From positions 186,001 to 250,000 of the forward strand of contig NC_007760.1 of assembly GCF_000013385.1 (NCBI RefSeq): DNA of 64,000 nt, read 5' to 3'. Below, in pieces: positions 34,698-42,737 of this stretch (positions within the stretch are counted from its first letter, which is position 1; each line of letters starts with the position of its first letter). The position numbers were made by a program, and so were the translations under genes. Source of the DNA: Anaeromyxobacter dehalogenans 2CP-C. GTDB lineage: Bacteria; Myxococcota; Myxococcia; Myxococcales; Anaeromyxobacteraceae. The notes below the pieces were generated by a model. The model was not told the origin of the DNA, ran no database searches, and saw only the letters and a program-made list of their open reading frames with translations.

Positions 34698-34783
34698 GCG
34701 GGGGGCGGAATGCAGGCGGCCGGGCGGGGAGGCGCCCGGCCCGGCGGGGCGCCGGCGCATTGCGGGCAGGGGGCAGGACGGTC

Positions 34784-34789
34784 TAGGGT
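34784..34789 (+). promoter_or_regulatory. Candidate -10 hexamer (TAGGGT), leaderless-type
   Basis: TAGGGT ends nine bases before the GTG at 34799. No Shine-Dalgarno sequence is present. Confidence 0.3.
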
Positions 34790-34798
34790 CCCGGAAAC

Positions 34799-35851
34799 GT
34801 GACGGATTCCTTCGACCTGGGCGCCTTCCGCCGCGACCTCACCCGCCGGACGGCCGACGCGGTGCACGCGCTGCGGGCCCGCATCGGCTCCGAGACCCTG
34901 TACGGCTTCGCGCTGTTCACGAGCGGGGAGCGCGACTTCGCCTGGGTGCGCGCCTCCGCCAACACCGAGGACGCGCTCACCCGGCGCGCCGCCGCCGCGG
35001 CCGCGCTGGACCCGCGCTTCCGGGGCGAGGCCGGGCGGCGCCTGCTGCGCTGGTCGGCGCCGGACTGGGAGTACCACGACTTCGCGCCGGAGGTCCGCGG
35101 GCTGGCGGTGCCGCCGGCGGAGGGCCGCCGCCCCACGCTCGACCCGGCGCTCTACGACGCGTTCGTGGGCGCGCTGAAGGCGGTGGACCGGGCCGGGCTG
35201 TTCGGCCGCGGCGCCGACCGCGCCTTCCTCACCGTGAACATCCTCTGCGACCACGCCTCGCCGGCGTTCTTCCGGCGCGGGCTCCGCGCGCTCAACCCGG
35301 TGCCCACGGCGGAGCGGCACCTGCACGAGACCGCCGCCGCGCCGTTCGTGCGGTGCGTGAACCGCGCCCCCCGCCGCGAGCGGATGCGCATCTGGCTGGC
35401 GCTCTACGAGGACCTCTACATGGAGTGGCGCACGCCCATCGCCGAGGAGGCGCGGGCGCGGGGGCTGAGCCCCTGGGACGTGGAGGAGGAGCTGGCGCGC
35501 TTCGGGCGCAAGGTGGTGCCGGCGCTCGTGGACCTGCTCGCGCACTACGGCTTCGCCGCGCCCATCGACCACAACCGCGGCTTCGAGACGCGCGAGGTGT
35601 GGCTGGCCGGCTCGGCGCTGTTCCTGGTGCGGCGCATCGGGATGGTGGCGGAGGCGGAGATCGCGCGGCTGCAGCGGCTGGTGGGCGACTTCGCCGAGCG
35701 CGACCGCCGCCTGCGGGTCGCGTCCACCCTCGCCGAGAACACCGCCCGCGTGCTGCACGAGCTCCGCCCGCGCCGCTTCCCGCCCTCGGAGATGGACCCG
35801 CTCACCTTCAAGCTCACGAACCCCGAGCCGTTCCTGCTGCGGCGGCCCTGA
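34799..35851 (+). CDS. DUF4303-like protein
   Basis: The 350-residue protein has no signal peptide. Its N-terminal 170 residues resemble DUF4303 (immunity-type or SMI1-like companions): YGFALFTSGERDFAWVRASANTEDAL and RWSAPDWEYHDF, with an aromatic-rich pattern. The C-terminal half (about 180-350) is helical with MEWRTPIAEEARARG and DHNRGFETREVWLAG and is unassigned. No toxin gene is adjacent, so an immunity role is not supported. Function unknown. The GTG start follows a -10-like hexamer. Confidence 0.5.
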   Translation: MTDSFDLGAFRRDLTRRTADAVHALRARIGSETLYGFALFTSGERDFAWVRASANTEDALTRRAAAAAALDPRFRGEAGRRLLRWSAPDWEYHDFAPEVRGLAVPPAEGRRPTLDPALYDAFVGALKAVDRAGLFGRGADRAFLTVNILCDHASPAFFRRGLRALNPVPTAERHLHETAAAPFVRCVNRAPRRERMRIWLALYEDLYMEWRTPIAEEARARGLSPWDVEEELARFGRKVVPALVDLLAHYGFAAPIDHNRGFETREVWLAGSALFLVRRIGMVAEAEIARLQRLVGDFAERDRRLRVASTLAENTARVLHELRPRRFPPSEMDPLTFKLTNPEPFLLRRP

Positions 35852-35899
35852 TCGCCGCGGTCCGCGCCGTCCGCGGCGTGGCATAGTGCGCGTCCGCGC

Positions 35900-36718
35900 A
35901 TGACCGACCGAAGCCGCCGAGCCCGCCCCGCCGCCGCACGCCCATCGCCGCACGACCGCCACGTCCTGTACGAGCGCGCCGTCCAGCACGCCGGCAGCGA
36001 GCTCGACCTGGTGGACCGGGTGGTGCGCCGCGGCGGGGGGACGCCGCGGCGGCTGCGCGAGGACTTCAGCGGCACCGCGCTCCTCTCCGCCGCCTGGGTC
36101 CGGCGCGGCCGGGATCGCAGCGCGGTGGCGGTGGACCTCGACGCCTCGGTGCACGGCTGGGCGCGCGCCCACCGGGTGCCGGCCCTGGGCGCCGCGGCGG
36201 CGCGGCTCCGGCTGGTGGAGGCCGACGTGCGGGACGGGCCGCCGGGGCCGTTCGACGCGGTGATCGCGTTCAACTTCAGCTACGGCGTGCTCCAGACGCG
36301 CGCGGCGCTGGGCGGCTATCTCCGGTCCGCGGCCGCCGCCCTGGCGCCGCGCGGCGCGCTCCTGCTCGACGCGTACGGCGGCTGGGACGCCGAGAAGGAG
36401 CTCACGGAGCGGCGGCGCATCGGCGGCGGCGTGAGCTACGTGTGGGAGCAGGAGTCGTTCGACCCCATCACCCGCCGGGTCCGCTGCGCCATCCACTTCG
36501 AGCTGCCCGGCGGCCGGCGCCTGCGCCGCGCCTTCACCTACGACTGGCGGCTCTGGACCATCCCCGAGCTCACCGAGCTGGTGGGCGAGGCCGGGCTCGA
36601 GCCGGAGGTGCTGTGGGACGTGGCGCCGCGGGGCGCGACCCGGTACCTGCCGCGCCGCTCCGCCTCGAACCAGGGCGGGTGGATCGCGTACGTGGTGGGG
36701 CGGCCGAAGCGGGCCTAG
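35900..36718 (+). CDS. Class I SAM-dependent methyltransferase
   Basis: The 272-residue protein has a variant SAM motif EDFSGTALLSAAWVRRG, then AVAVDLDASVHGWARA and the catalytic-strand AVIAFNFSYGVLQTR with the carrier LAPRGALLLDAYGG. The C-terminal part, from YVWEQESFDPITRRVR to TYDWRLWTIPELTELVGEAGLE, is the beta-sheet extension seen in small-molecule methyltransferases of this subgroup. The substrate is unknown. Its stop overlaps the convergent rluA-type gene by four bases. Confidence 0.75.
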   Translation: MTDRSRRARPAAARPSPHDRHVLYERAVQHAGSELDLVDRVVRRGGGTPRRLREDFSGTALLSAAWVRRGRDRSAVAVDLDASVHGWARAHRVPALGAAAARLRLVEADVRDGPPGPFDAVIAFNFSYGVLQTRAALGGYLRSAAAALAPRGALLLDAYGGWDAEKELTERRRIGGGVSYVWEQESFDPITRRVRCAIHFELPGGRRLRRAFTYDWRLWTIPELTELVGEAGLEPEVLWDVAPRGATRYLPRRSASNQGGWIAYVVGRPKRA

Positions 36719-37614
36719 CGCTCGGGCACGAGCGCCGCCTCGACGGCGCGGAAGTCGTCGGGCGGCTCGGCCTCGAACACCATCCGCACGCCGGTGACCG
36801 GGTGCGGCAGCTCGAGCCGCGCCGCGTGCAGCATCACCCGCGGCACCGCCACCTCGCCGACCCGGCGCGGCCCGCCGTAGCGCGCGTCGCCGAGCAGCGG
36901 CGCGCCCAGCGCCGCGAGGTGCACGCGGATCTGGTGGGTGCGGCCCGTCTCCGGGCGCGCCTCCACCTGCGCGCCGCCCGGCGCTTCACGCAGCGTGCGA
37001 TACCGGGTGGCGGCCGGATCGCCGGCCGGGTCCACGCGGCGCAGCCCGGGGCGCGCCGGGTCCTTGCCGAGCGCGAGCGCCACCCGCCCCTCCGCCGGCG
37101 AGGGCGCGCGGGCGCAGAGCGCGAGGTAGGTCTTCTCGGGCGCGCCGGTGCGGAACGCCTCCGCGAGCGCCGCGGCGGCCTCGCGCGTGCGCGCGAACAC
37201 CGTCACCCCGGAGGTCTCCCGGTCGAGCCGGTGCACCAGCGTCACCGGCGCGCCGAGCAGCGCCGAGACCAGCTCGGGCAGCGCGCCGCGGTCGGTGGTG
37301 AGCGTCGGCTGCGCGGGCACGCCGGCGGGCTTGTCCACCGCGCACAGGTCCGCGTCGGCGTAGAGCAGCCGCTCCCGCCCGAGGGCGGCCGGCGCGGACG
37401 CGGCGCGGCCGCCCTCCTCGAGGTTCACCACCACCTGCTGGCCGGGGGTGAGCGTGCGGCCCGCCACCTTGCAGCGGCGGCCGTCCACGAAGACGCCGCC
37501 CGCCTCGATGGCGCGCCGGGCCAGGCCGCGCGAGATCCCGCCGCGCGCGGCGATGAACCGGTCGATCCGCTCGTACCGATCGACGTCCGGCACGAGCAAG
37601 GTCAGGCGGCGCAC
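36715..37614 (-). CDS. RluA-family pseudouridine synthase
   Basis: The 299-residue enzyme has an N-terminal S4 RNA-binding domain (RIDRFIAARGGISRGLARRA, KVAGRTLTPGQQV), the KPAGVPAQP entry to the catalytic fold and the catalytic Asp in VTLVHRLDRETSGVTVFA. The C-terminal TGRTHQIRVHLAALGAPLLGD is the conserved RluA motif. The RNA target (23S rRNA or tRNA) cannot be told from sequence. It starts with GTG 23 nt after the fmdB stop and is probably co-transcribed with it. Confidence 0.9.
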   Translation of the reverse strand: MRRLTLLVPDVDRYERIDRFIAARGGISRGLARRAIEAGGVFVDGRRCKVAGRTLTPGQQVVVNLEEGGRAASAPAALGRERLLYADADLCAVDKPAGVPAQPTLTTDRGALPELVSALLGAPVTLVHRLDRETSGVTVFARTREAAAALAEAFRTGAPEKTYLALCARAPSPAEGRVALALGKDPARPGLRRVDPAGDPAATRYRTLREAPGGAQVEARPETGRTHQIRVHLAALGAPLLGDARYGGPRRVGEVAVPRVMLHAARLELPHPVTGVRMVFEAEPPDDFRAVEAALVPER

Positions 37615-37636
37615 GGGCGGGCGGGGGCGCGGCGCG

Positions 37637-37912
37637 CTACGCGGCCGACTTGCTGGCCGGGCAGCCTGCGCAGGCGTCGGACTTCGGCTCGGGCTTGCTC
37701 TCCGGCTTCCGGTCCGGGGTGATCGCGGCGGCGCTCTTCCCGCCGTAGTCGGTGATGTAGAAGCCCGAGCCCTTGAACGCGAACGCGCTCGCCGACATCA
37801 GCTTCCGCACCTTCGAGCCGCACACCTCGTGCACCTGCAGCGCCGGATCCGACATCTTCTGCAGGGCGTCGAACCTCCCGCACTTGGGGCACTCGTACTC
37901 GTAGATGGGCAT
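37637..37912 (-). CDS. FmdB-type zinc-ribbon protein
   Basis: The 91-residue protein starts with the FmdB signature PIYEYECPKCGRFDALQKM, followed by VCGSKVRKLMSASAFAFKGSG, and ends with a Lys/Pro/Ser-rich linker and CAGCPASKSAA. The second zinc knuckle has only one Cys (VCG) instead of CPxCG, so metal binding may use the C-terminal CAGC pair. The function of this family is unknown. GGAGA precedes the ATG, and a good promoter lies directly upstream. Confidence 0.85.
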   Translation of the reverse strand: MPIYEYECPKCGRFDALQKMSDPALQVHEVCGSKVRKLMSASAFAFKGSGFYITDYGGKSAAAITPDRKPESKPEPKSDACAGCPASKSAA

Positions 37913-37934
37913 CGCGAAGAATCTCCAGCCCGGA

Positions 37935-37962
37935 ACGTAAAGTCCGGGGTCCTTCTGTCAAG
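37935..37962 (-). promoter_or_regulatory. Candidate promoter of fmdB-rluA
   Basis: On the minus strand a perfect -35 TTGACA (37962-37957) is followed after 16 bp by TACGTT (37940-37935). The predicted start lies about 15-20 nt upstream of the fmdB ATG. Confidence 0.5.
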
Positions 37963-38089
37963 CGATCGGCCGTCCAGCGGGACGGCGCGGGGCGCGCGCG
38001 GCGGGCCGGTGGCGATCCGCGCGCCGTGCTAAGTACCCGGGCGCCGGACCGATCCGCGACGGCGGCCGCGGCGGAGGTGCCTTTCTACC

Positions 38090-39463
38090 ATGGACGCGCA
38101 GGAGAGGGATCGGCTGGCGGGTGAGGTGGACGCCCTGGCGGCGGGGCTCGAGGAGGCGCGCGGGCGCCACGCCGCCGGCCTGGACCCCGAGCCGTCGCTC
38201 GCGCCGCGCTTCGCCGCCCGGTCGGAGGCCGCGCACCGGCGCACGGTGGACGCGCTCCGCGCCGCCGGCGAGGAGGCGCTCGCCGCGCGGGTGGCGGCGC
38301 TCCGCGCCGAGCGGGCGGCGGCCGGGCACGAGGAGGCCTGGCGCGCCGCCGAGGCCGCGGCGCGCGGGCGGGGGCCGGACGGCGAGGCGCCGCTCGCCGC
38401 CCTCGAGCTGGCGGCGCTGCGCGAGCGGGACCGCGGGCGCCGGCTGGCGCTGGCGCGGGCCGCGGCGGAGGCGCTCGAGCCGGCGGCGGCGCACCGCGAG
38501 GCGGCCTGCGAGGCGGCGGCGCGGGCGCGCGCCGAGGTGGGCCACGCGCCCGACTGGCGGGTGGTGGTGGAGGGCGACCAGCTCCTCGCCGCGTCCGACG
38601 ACGCGTGGCGCGACGTGCTCGCCTACCGCGCCCGCACCGCGCTCGAGCCGCTCCCGGCGGGCGATCTCGCCCGCGCCGACCTCCTGCACCTGCTGGCGCT
38701 GGGGCGCTGGGACGGCCTGTTCCGCGCCGGGATGCTGCCGGTGGCGCTGAAGCTCACGCTCGAGCCGCTCGGCCTCGACGGCCGCGCGCGGGTGGACGCG
38801 GCGGACCGCCCGGCGCAGTGGCCCGGCGTGCACGTGCACGGCGCGCGCATCTCCTTCCGTCCGCGCGGCGGCGCCGGCGACTGGCAGGATCTCGTCGAGG
38901 GGATGGGCCGCGCCCTCGGGGCGGCCGCTGCCCCGCCGCACCGCCGCGATCCCGCCCTCGGCGCGGCGCTGGGGTGGCTGCTCGGCTCGCTCCTGCTCGA
39001 GCCGCGCTGGCTCGCCGACCGCGCCGGCGTCGAGCGGCGGCAGGCCGCCGACGTGGTGCGGGACCTCGCGCTGCGGCGCCTGCTCGCGCTCCGCGCCCGC
39101 GCGGCGGCGCTGCGGGTCGCGACCGAGGTGGAGCGCGGGCTCTCCGGCGCCCGCTGGCGCGAGGCGTACGTCGAGGCGATGGAGGCGGCGACCGGGGCGC
39201 GCTGGGAGGGCGTGCGCGCGGCGCGCGACGCGGACGCTGCGGCGCACGCGGCCGCGCTCCGCGGGGCGGACGCGGGCGAGCGGCTCCGGCGCGACCTGCG
39301 CGAGCGGCTCGACGAGGACTGGTGGCGCAACCCGAGGGCGGCCCCGCTGCTCGCCGGCCTGCTCGCGGCCGGCGCGCTGCCGCCGGAGCCCGGAGACACG
39401 GCACCCGCGCCGGGGGACGCGGCGCGGGCGCTGGTGGCGCGGCTCGAGGGGAAGCCGGCCTAG
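38090..39463 (+). CDS. M3-peptidase-like protein with degenerate zinc motif (pseudoenzyme)
   Basis: The 457-residue, mostly helical protein has no signal peptide. Its C-terminal 220 residues follow the layout of M3-like metallopeptidases: the position of HExGHAL reads EGMGRAL in LVEGMGRALGAA. Then come a helix with LGWLLGSLLLEPRWL where the third-ligand helix should be, paired helices with LRRLLALRARAAALR, and the terminal RERLDEDWWRNPRAAPLL typical of that family. All zinc ligands are replaced, so it cannot be a zincin. N-terminal 150 residues are an Ala/Arg/Glu-rich helical region. GGAGGT precedes the ATG. The role is unknown; a binding or scaffolding function is inferred. Confidence 0.55.
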   Translation: MDAQERDRLAGEVDALAAGLEEARGRHAAGLDPEPSLAPRFAARSEAAHRRTVDALRAAGEEALAARVAALRAERAAAGHEEAWRAAEAAARGRGPDGEAPLAALELAALRERDRGRRLALARAAAEALEPAAAHREAACEAAARARAEVGHAPDWRVVVEGDQLLAASDDAWRDVLAYRARTALEPLPAGDLARADLLHLLALGRWDGLFRAGMLPVALKLTLEPLGLDGRARVDAADRPAQWPGVHVHGARISFRPRGGAGDWQDLVEGMGRALGAAAAPPHRRDPALGAALGWLLGSLLLEPRWLADRAGVERRQAADVVRDLALRRLLALRARAAALRVATEVERGLSGARWREAYVEAMEAATGARWEGVRAARDADAAAHAAALRGADAGERLRRDLRERLDEDWWRNPRAAPLLAGLLAAGALPPEPGDTAPAPGDAARALVARLEGKPA

Positions 39464-39548
39464 AGGAAGGTCTCGCGGGGCCCCACCCTGCTCGCCGGGT
39501 CCCGTGCGCCGCCGCGGGCGGCTTCGCCGCGCGCGCGAGCTTCGGCGT

Positions 39549-39902
39549 CTACAGGCCTTTCTTGCGGAGCGCGCGGATGATCTTCTCCTTCGCGCGCGAG
39601 GGGGCGGCGGGGGCCGGCGCACGGGCCGGCGCGGTCGCCGCGGCGCCCGCGTGCTCGCGCTCGCGCCACTTCATGTACGCCTCGATCTCGTAGGAGAGGA
39701 CCTCGATCTCGAGGTCGCTCAGCCCCTCGGCGCTGCGCTCGAGGGGCGTGCCGCGGGGCGGGGCGGCGCCGAGGCGCATCCGCATGACGCGCTCCTCCTC
39801 CGGCGTCAGCTCGCGGGCCGGGCCGCGCCGGAGCGCCGCCTGGGCCGAGCCCTCCGTCACGACCGCCGTGGTGCCCTTCTTCTTCGTCTCCATGCGGGCC
39901 AT
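39549..39902 (-). CDS. Conserved small myxobacterial protein, unknown function
   Basis: The 117-residue protein contains LTPEEERVMRMRLGAAP, a motif I recognise from many small myxobacterial hypothetical proteins, then LSDLEIEVLSYEIEAYMKWR and an Ala/Pro linker ending in a basic helix KEKIIRALRKKGL. It is cytoplasmic by composition and likely helical. Three in-frame Met codons (39902, 39893 and one further upstream) could start it, and none has a clear ribosome-binding site. Function is unknown. Confidence 0.6.
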   Translation of the reverse strand: MARMETKKKGTTAVVTEGSAQAALRRGPARELTPEEERVMRMRLGAAPPRGTPLERSAEGLSDLEIEVLSYEIEAYMKWREREHAGAAATAPARAPAPAAPSRAKEKIIRALRKKGL

Positions 39903-40147
39903 CGTAGGCGCCGCCCAGGGCGTGTCCATTTTTCGAAGGACGGCGGCCTCCCCTCCGGCCGTCCCGCCAAGCCCTCGCGATTCCGGCCGATTTCGCCTAC
40001 CACCCCCTACGTTCCGGACGGGTTGCCCTCGCCCCGCCTCCGGACCCAGAGTCGTTGCAGGCGCATCGCGTCCGGACCCGGAGTAGTTGGAAGCAGGCGG
40101 AAAGGCGCGCGGCCGGCACGGGCTGCTTGCCCCCAAAGGAGGCTGAG

Positions 40148-40600
40148 ATGGCGGAGTGGCGGGAGAACCTGATCGAGCGCGACGAGGACATCCGCAAGCT
40201 GCTCGCGCCGGTGCGGCGCGTGGCGGTGCTCGGCATGAAGACCGAGGCGCAGTCCGATCAGGCCGCCTTCTACGTGCCGCGGTACCTGAAGGACGCCGGC
40301 GTCGAGGTGGTGCCGGTCCCCGTGTACTACCCGGACGCGAAGGCCATCCTCGGCGCGCCGGTGTACCGGAGCGTCGCCGCGATCCCGGGCCCGGTGGACC
40401 TCGTGGACGTCTTCCGGCGCCCGGCCGACGTCCCGGCGCACGTGGACGACCTCGTCGCGAAGAAGCCGGCGGTGGTCTGGCTCCAGCTCGGGATCCGCAA
40501 CGACGCCGCCGCGGAGGCACTCGCGAGGGCCGGGATCCGGGTGGTCCAGGATCGCTGCCTGATGGTGGAGTGGCGCAGGCTCGGGCCGGCCGGGCGCTGA
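40148..40600 (+). CDS. CoA-binding protein (YccU-type Rossmann fold)
   Basis: The 150-residue protein is a single CoA-binding/YccU domain: VRRVAVLGMKTEAQSDQAAF for the nucleotide loop, YLKDAGVEVVPVPVYYPDA, GPVDLVDVFRRPADVP and VVWLQLGIRNDAAAEALARAGI, ending with VQDRCLMVEWRRLG (the conserved Cys-Leu). These proteins bind CoA or acyl-CoA; the enzymatic role is unknown. AAAGGAGG eight bases upstream is the strongest ribosome-binding site in the window, suggesting high expression. A pair of degenerate repeats lies in the leader region. Confidence 0.88.
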   Translation: MAEWRENLIERDEDIRKLLAPVRRVAVLGMKTEAQSDQAAFYVPRYLKDAGVEVVPVPVYYPDAKAILGAPVYRSVAAIPGPVDLVDVFRRPADVPAHVDDLVAKKPAVVWLQLGIRNDAAAEALARAGIRVVQDRCLMVEWRRLGPAGR

Positions 40601-40624
40601 CCGCGGGCCGGCCCGGCGCCGCCG

Positions 40625-40795
40625 CTACGGCGTGAGCGGGATCGAGATCTCCTCCAGCACGGTCACCGCGCGCGGCGCGCTCGCCGCGCGGACCACGTCC
40701 GCCGGCGGGTTGGCCATCCTCAGCGTGAACGCGGCGAGCAGCGCGACCGCCAGCACCAGCACGCCGTAGCCCTCGACCGACTCCAGCTTCGCCAT
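40625..40795 (-). CDS. Small single-pass membrane protein
   Basis: This 56-residue frame begins MAKLESVEGYGVLVLAVALL, forming one transmembrane helix (about residues 8-26), then a polar tail with APRAVTVLEEISIPLTP. GGGGGT lies eight bases before the ATG. It is 178 nt downstream of the heme A synthase gene on the same strand and convergent with the CoA-binding gene. The size and single anchor resemble small subunits or assembly factors, but no family is recognised. Confidence 0.5.
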   Translation of the reverse strand: MAKLESVEGYGVLVLAVALLAAFTLRMANPPADVVRAASAPRAVTVLEEISIPLTP

Positions 40796-40973
40796 GGCGA
40801 CCCCCGATCGACCTCGACGTCGATTGTACGGCCGGGGCGCAAGTTCATTTCAGGCCGCTCCGTCGCAGGCCCAGCCAAGGCGGGGGACGCTGTGCGAGAA
40901 GGGGCGCGGGCCGCCGGCGAGGTGCTCCCGGAGGCGGACAGGAGCGCGCAGGCGCGGGGCCCCGGCGAGCGGC

Positions 40974-41924
40974 CTACCCGAGCGCCGGTGCCTCGTCCGG
41001 CCGCGCGCCAGCGGGGGCGGCGTCGGGCGGCGCCAGCGCGGCGGCCGCGAGCACCATGAGCGCGACCCAGAGCAGGTCGGCGACGAGCAGGTGCACGAGC
41101 TGCATCCACACCGGCGCGAGCAGCGCCACGTTCAGCACGCCCGCGAAGAGCTGGAGCCCGGCGAGCAGCAGCACGGCGAAGGACGCCGAGCGCGTGTCGG
41201 CGTCGGGACGGGCGCGCAGCGCGGCCCGCGCCGCCCAGCCGAGCGCCACGGTCGAGAAGACGGCGACGAACGGGTGGAGCACGCGGAGCCGGAGCAGCAC
41301 GTGCGCCTCCTCCGAAAGCTCCTGCCGGAGCCCCTGCGCGAAGGACGTCGCCGGGAACAGCGTGTCGCCGAGCGCCGCGATGGCGCCGCTCGCGCCGGTC
41401 AGGACGAGCGCCCCGGCGGCGACGCCCAGCGCCGCGGCGAGCCCGGCGTGCCCGCGGAGCGCGAGCCCGCGCGGGCGCCCGGCGAGCGCCGCGGTGAGCG
41501 CGATGGCGCCGATGAGCAGGAACGTGTTGGTGAGGTGGATGGCGACCACCCAGCCGCGCGCGGCCGAGTCGTCCTTCGCCACCCAGCCGAACAGCACCAG
41601 GCCGGCGCCCACCAGTGCCTCGACCAGCACGAGCGCGAGCGAGGCCCAGGCCGCCCGCCGCGCCGCGTGGCCGGCCGGGAAGGTGCGCCGCGCCGCCACC
41701 ACCAGCCCGAGCACCAGCAGCAGCGCCACCCCGCTGGTGGCACGGTGGGTGAACTCGATCACCGTCTCCAGCGCCGGCGCGCGCGGCACCACCTCGCCAT
41801 TGCACATGGGCCAGTGCTTGCCGCAGCCGGCGCCCGAGCCGGTGGCGCGCACGAACGCGCCCCACACCACCACCGCGAGGTTGTAGGCGAGCACCGACCA
41901 GGCGAAGCGGACGAAGGCCTTCAT
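40974..41924 (-). CDS. ctaA: Heme A synthase (COX15/CtaA)
   Basis: The 316-residue protein has eight transmembrane helices in two four-helix halves. Heme-ligating His residues appear in FTHRATSGVALL and AIHLTNTFLLIG for the first half, and VLHPFVAVFS and QLVHLLVADLLW for the second. The paired cysteines in GAGCGKHWPMCNGEVVP are the disulfide of bacterial CtaA. It oxidises heme O to heme A for cytochrome c oxidase, so the host can respire oxygen as well as grow anaerobically. Start at ATG 41924 fits the first helix. No ctaB or oxidase subunit is adjacent. Confidence 0.92.
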   Translation of the reverse strand: MKAFVRFAWSVLAYNLAVVVWGAFVRATGSGAGCGKHWPMCNGEVVPRAPALETVIEFTHRATSGVALLLVLGLVVAARRTFPAGHAARRAAWASLALVLVEALVGAGLVLFGWVAKDDSAARGWVVAIHLTNTFLLIGAIALTAALAGRPRGLALRGHAGLAAALGVAAGALVLTGASGAIAALGDTLFPATSFAQGLRQELSEEAHVLLRLRVLHPFVAVFSTVALGWAARAALRARPDADTRSASFAVLLLAGLQLFAGVLNVALLAPVWMQLVHLLVADLLWVALMVLAAAALAPPDAAPAGARPDEAPALG

Positions 41925-41990
41925 GCCGCACGGAAGACCACGCCCGCCGCCCGAACGCAACGGCTCCGCCGGGGCCGCTGCCCGGCCCCG

Positions 41991-42680
41991 CTACCCCGCC
42001 CCGCCGCGCCCCTGCGCGCGCGCCTCCCACTGCCGCTGCAGCGTCCGCCAGCCGTCCTCCGCGGCCACCGCCGCGCGGCCGGCCTCCGCGGCGCGCGCCT
42101 GCGCCTCGCGCTCGTCCGCGACCGCCTTCGCCACGTGCGCCTCGAAGCGGCGGGCGTCGTACTTGCCCGCCGCCGGGACGCCGGCCGACGCGAGCGCCTG
42201 CAGCTTGGCCTGCTCGAGGCGCGCCTGGGCGGACACCTCGTGCGCCTCGGCGGCGTCGAGATCGGCCTGCCGCGCCTCGGCCAGCCGCTTCGCGAACGCG
42301 AGGTGCGCCTCGGCGGCCTGGCGGTGCAGCCCGGCGGTGTCCGCGAGCTCCTGCGCCCGCGCCTTCCAGGCGGTGTCGCCGGCCGAGTTCGCGCCCTTCG
42401 CCTCGGTGGCGGCGCGCTGGAGGTCGGCCTCGGCGGCGGTGCGGTCCGCCTCGGCGTAGCCCTGCTCGCGCTTCGCCTCCTGCAGGCGCAGCTTGGCGCG
42501 GGCGACCGCGTCGCGCGCGGCCGCCGCGTCGGCGCGGGCCGGCTCCACCGGGCCGAGCTGGCCCGGCCCGAGCCGGCCGAAGTCGGCGTCGGACACCGGC
42601 GTGAAGTCCTGCCGCGTCTGGACGGCCCGGCAGCTCGCCAGGACCCCCAGCGCGATCCCCGCTGCGAGCGCGGTGCGCAT
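41991..42680 (-). CDS. Coiled-coil lipoprotein
   Basis: The 229-residue protein has a signal peptide with the lipobox GVLASC, giving an acylated N-terminal Cys near residue 17. The mature protein is an Ala/Glu/Arg-rich coiled coil over about residues 45-215 (for example RAKLRLQEAKREQGYAEADR), similar in composition to the tether region of OprI/Lpp-like or TolC-associated proteins, though no family is recognised. It follows the next lipoprotein gene by 57 nt on the same strand, so a shared transcript is likely. Confidence 0.65.
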   Translation of the reverse strand: MRTALAAGIALGVLASCRAVQTRQDFTPVSDADFGRLGPGQLGPVEPARADAAAARDAVARAKLRLQEAKREQGYAEADRTAAEADLQRAATEAKGANSAGDTAWKARAQELADTAGLHRQAAEAHLAFAKRLAEARQADLDAAEAHEVSAQARLEQAKLQALASAGVPAAGKYDARRFEAHVAKAVADEREAQARAAEAGRAAVAAEDGWRTLQRQWEARAQGRGGAG

Positions 42681-42737
42681 GGCGACTCCCCCGGCGGGAA
42701 ATCTGCGGCCGCGCCCGGGGCGCGGCACGCGGGGGCG

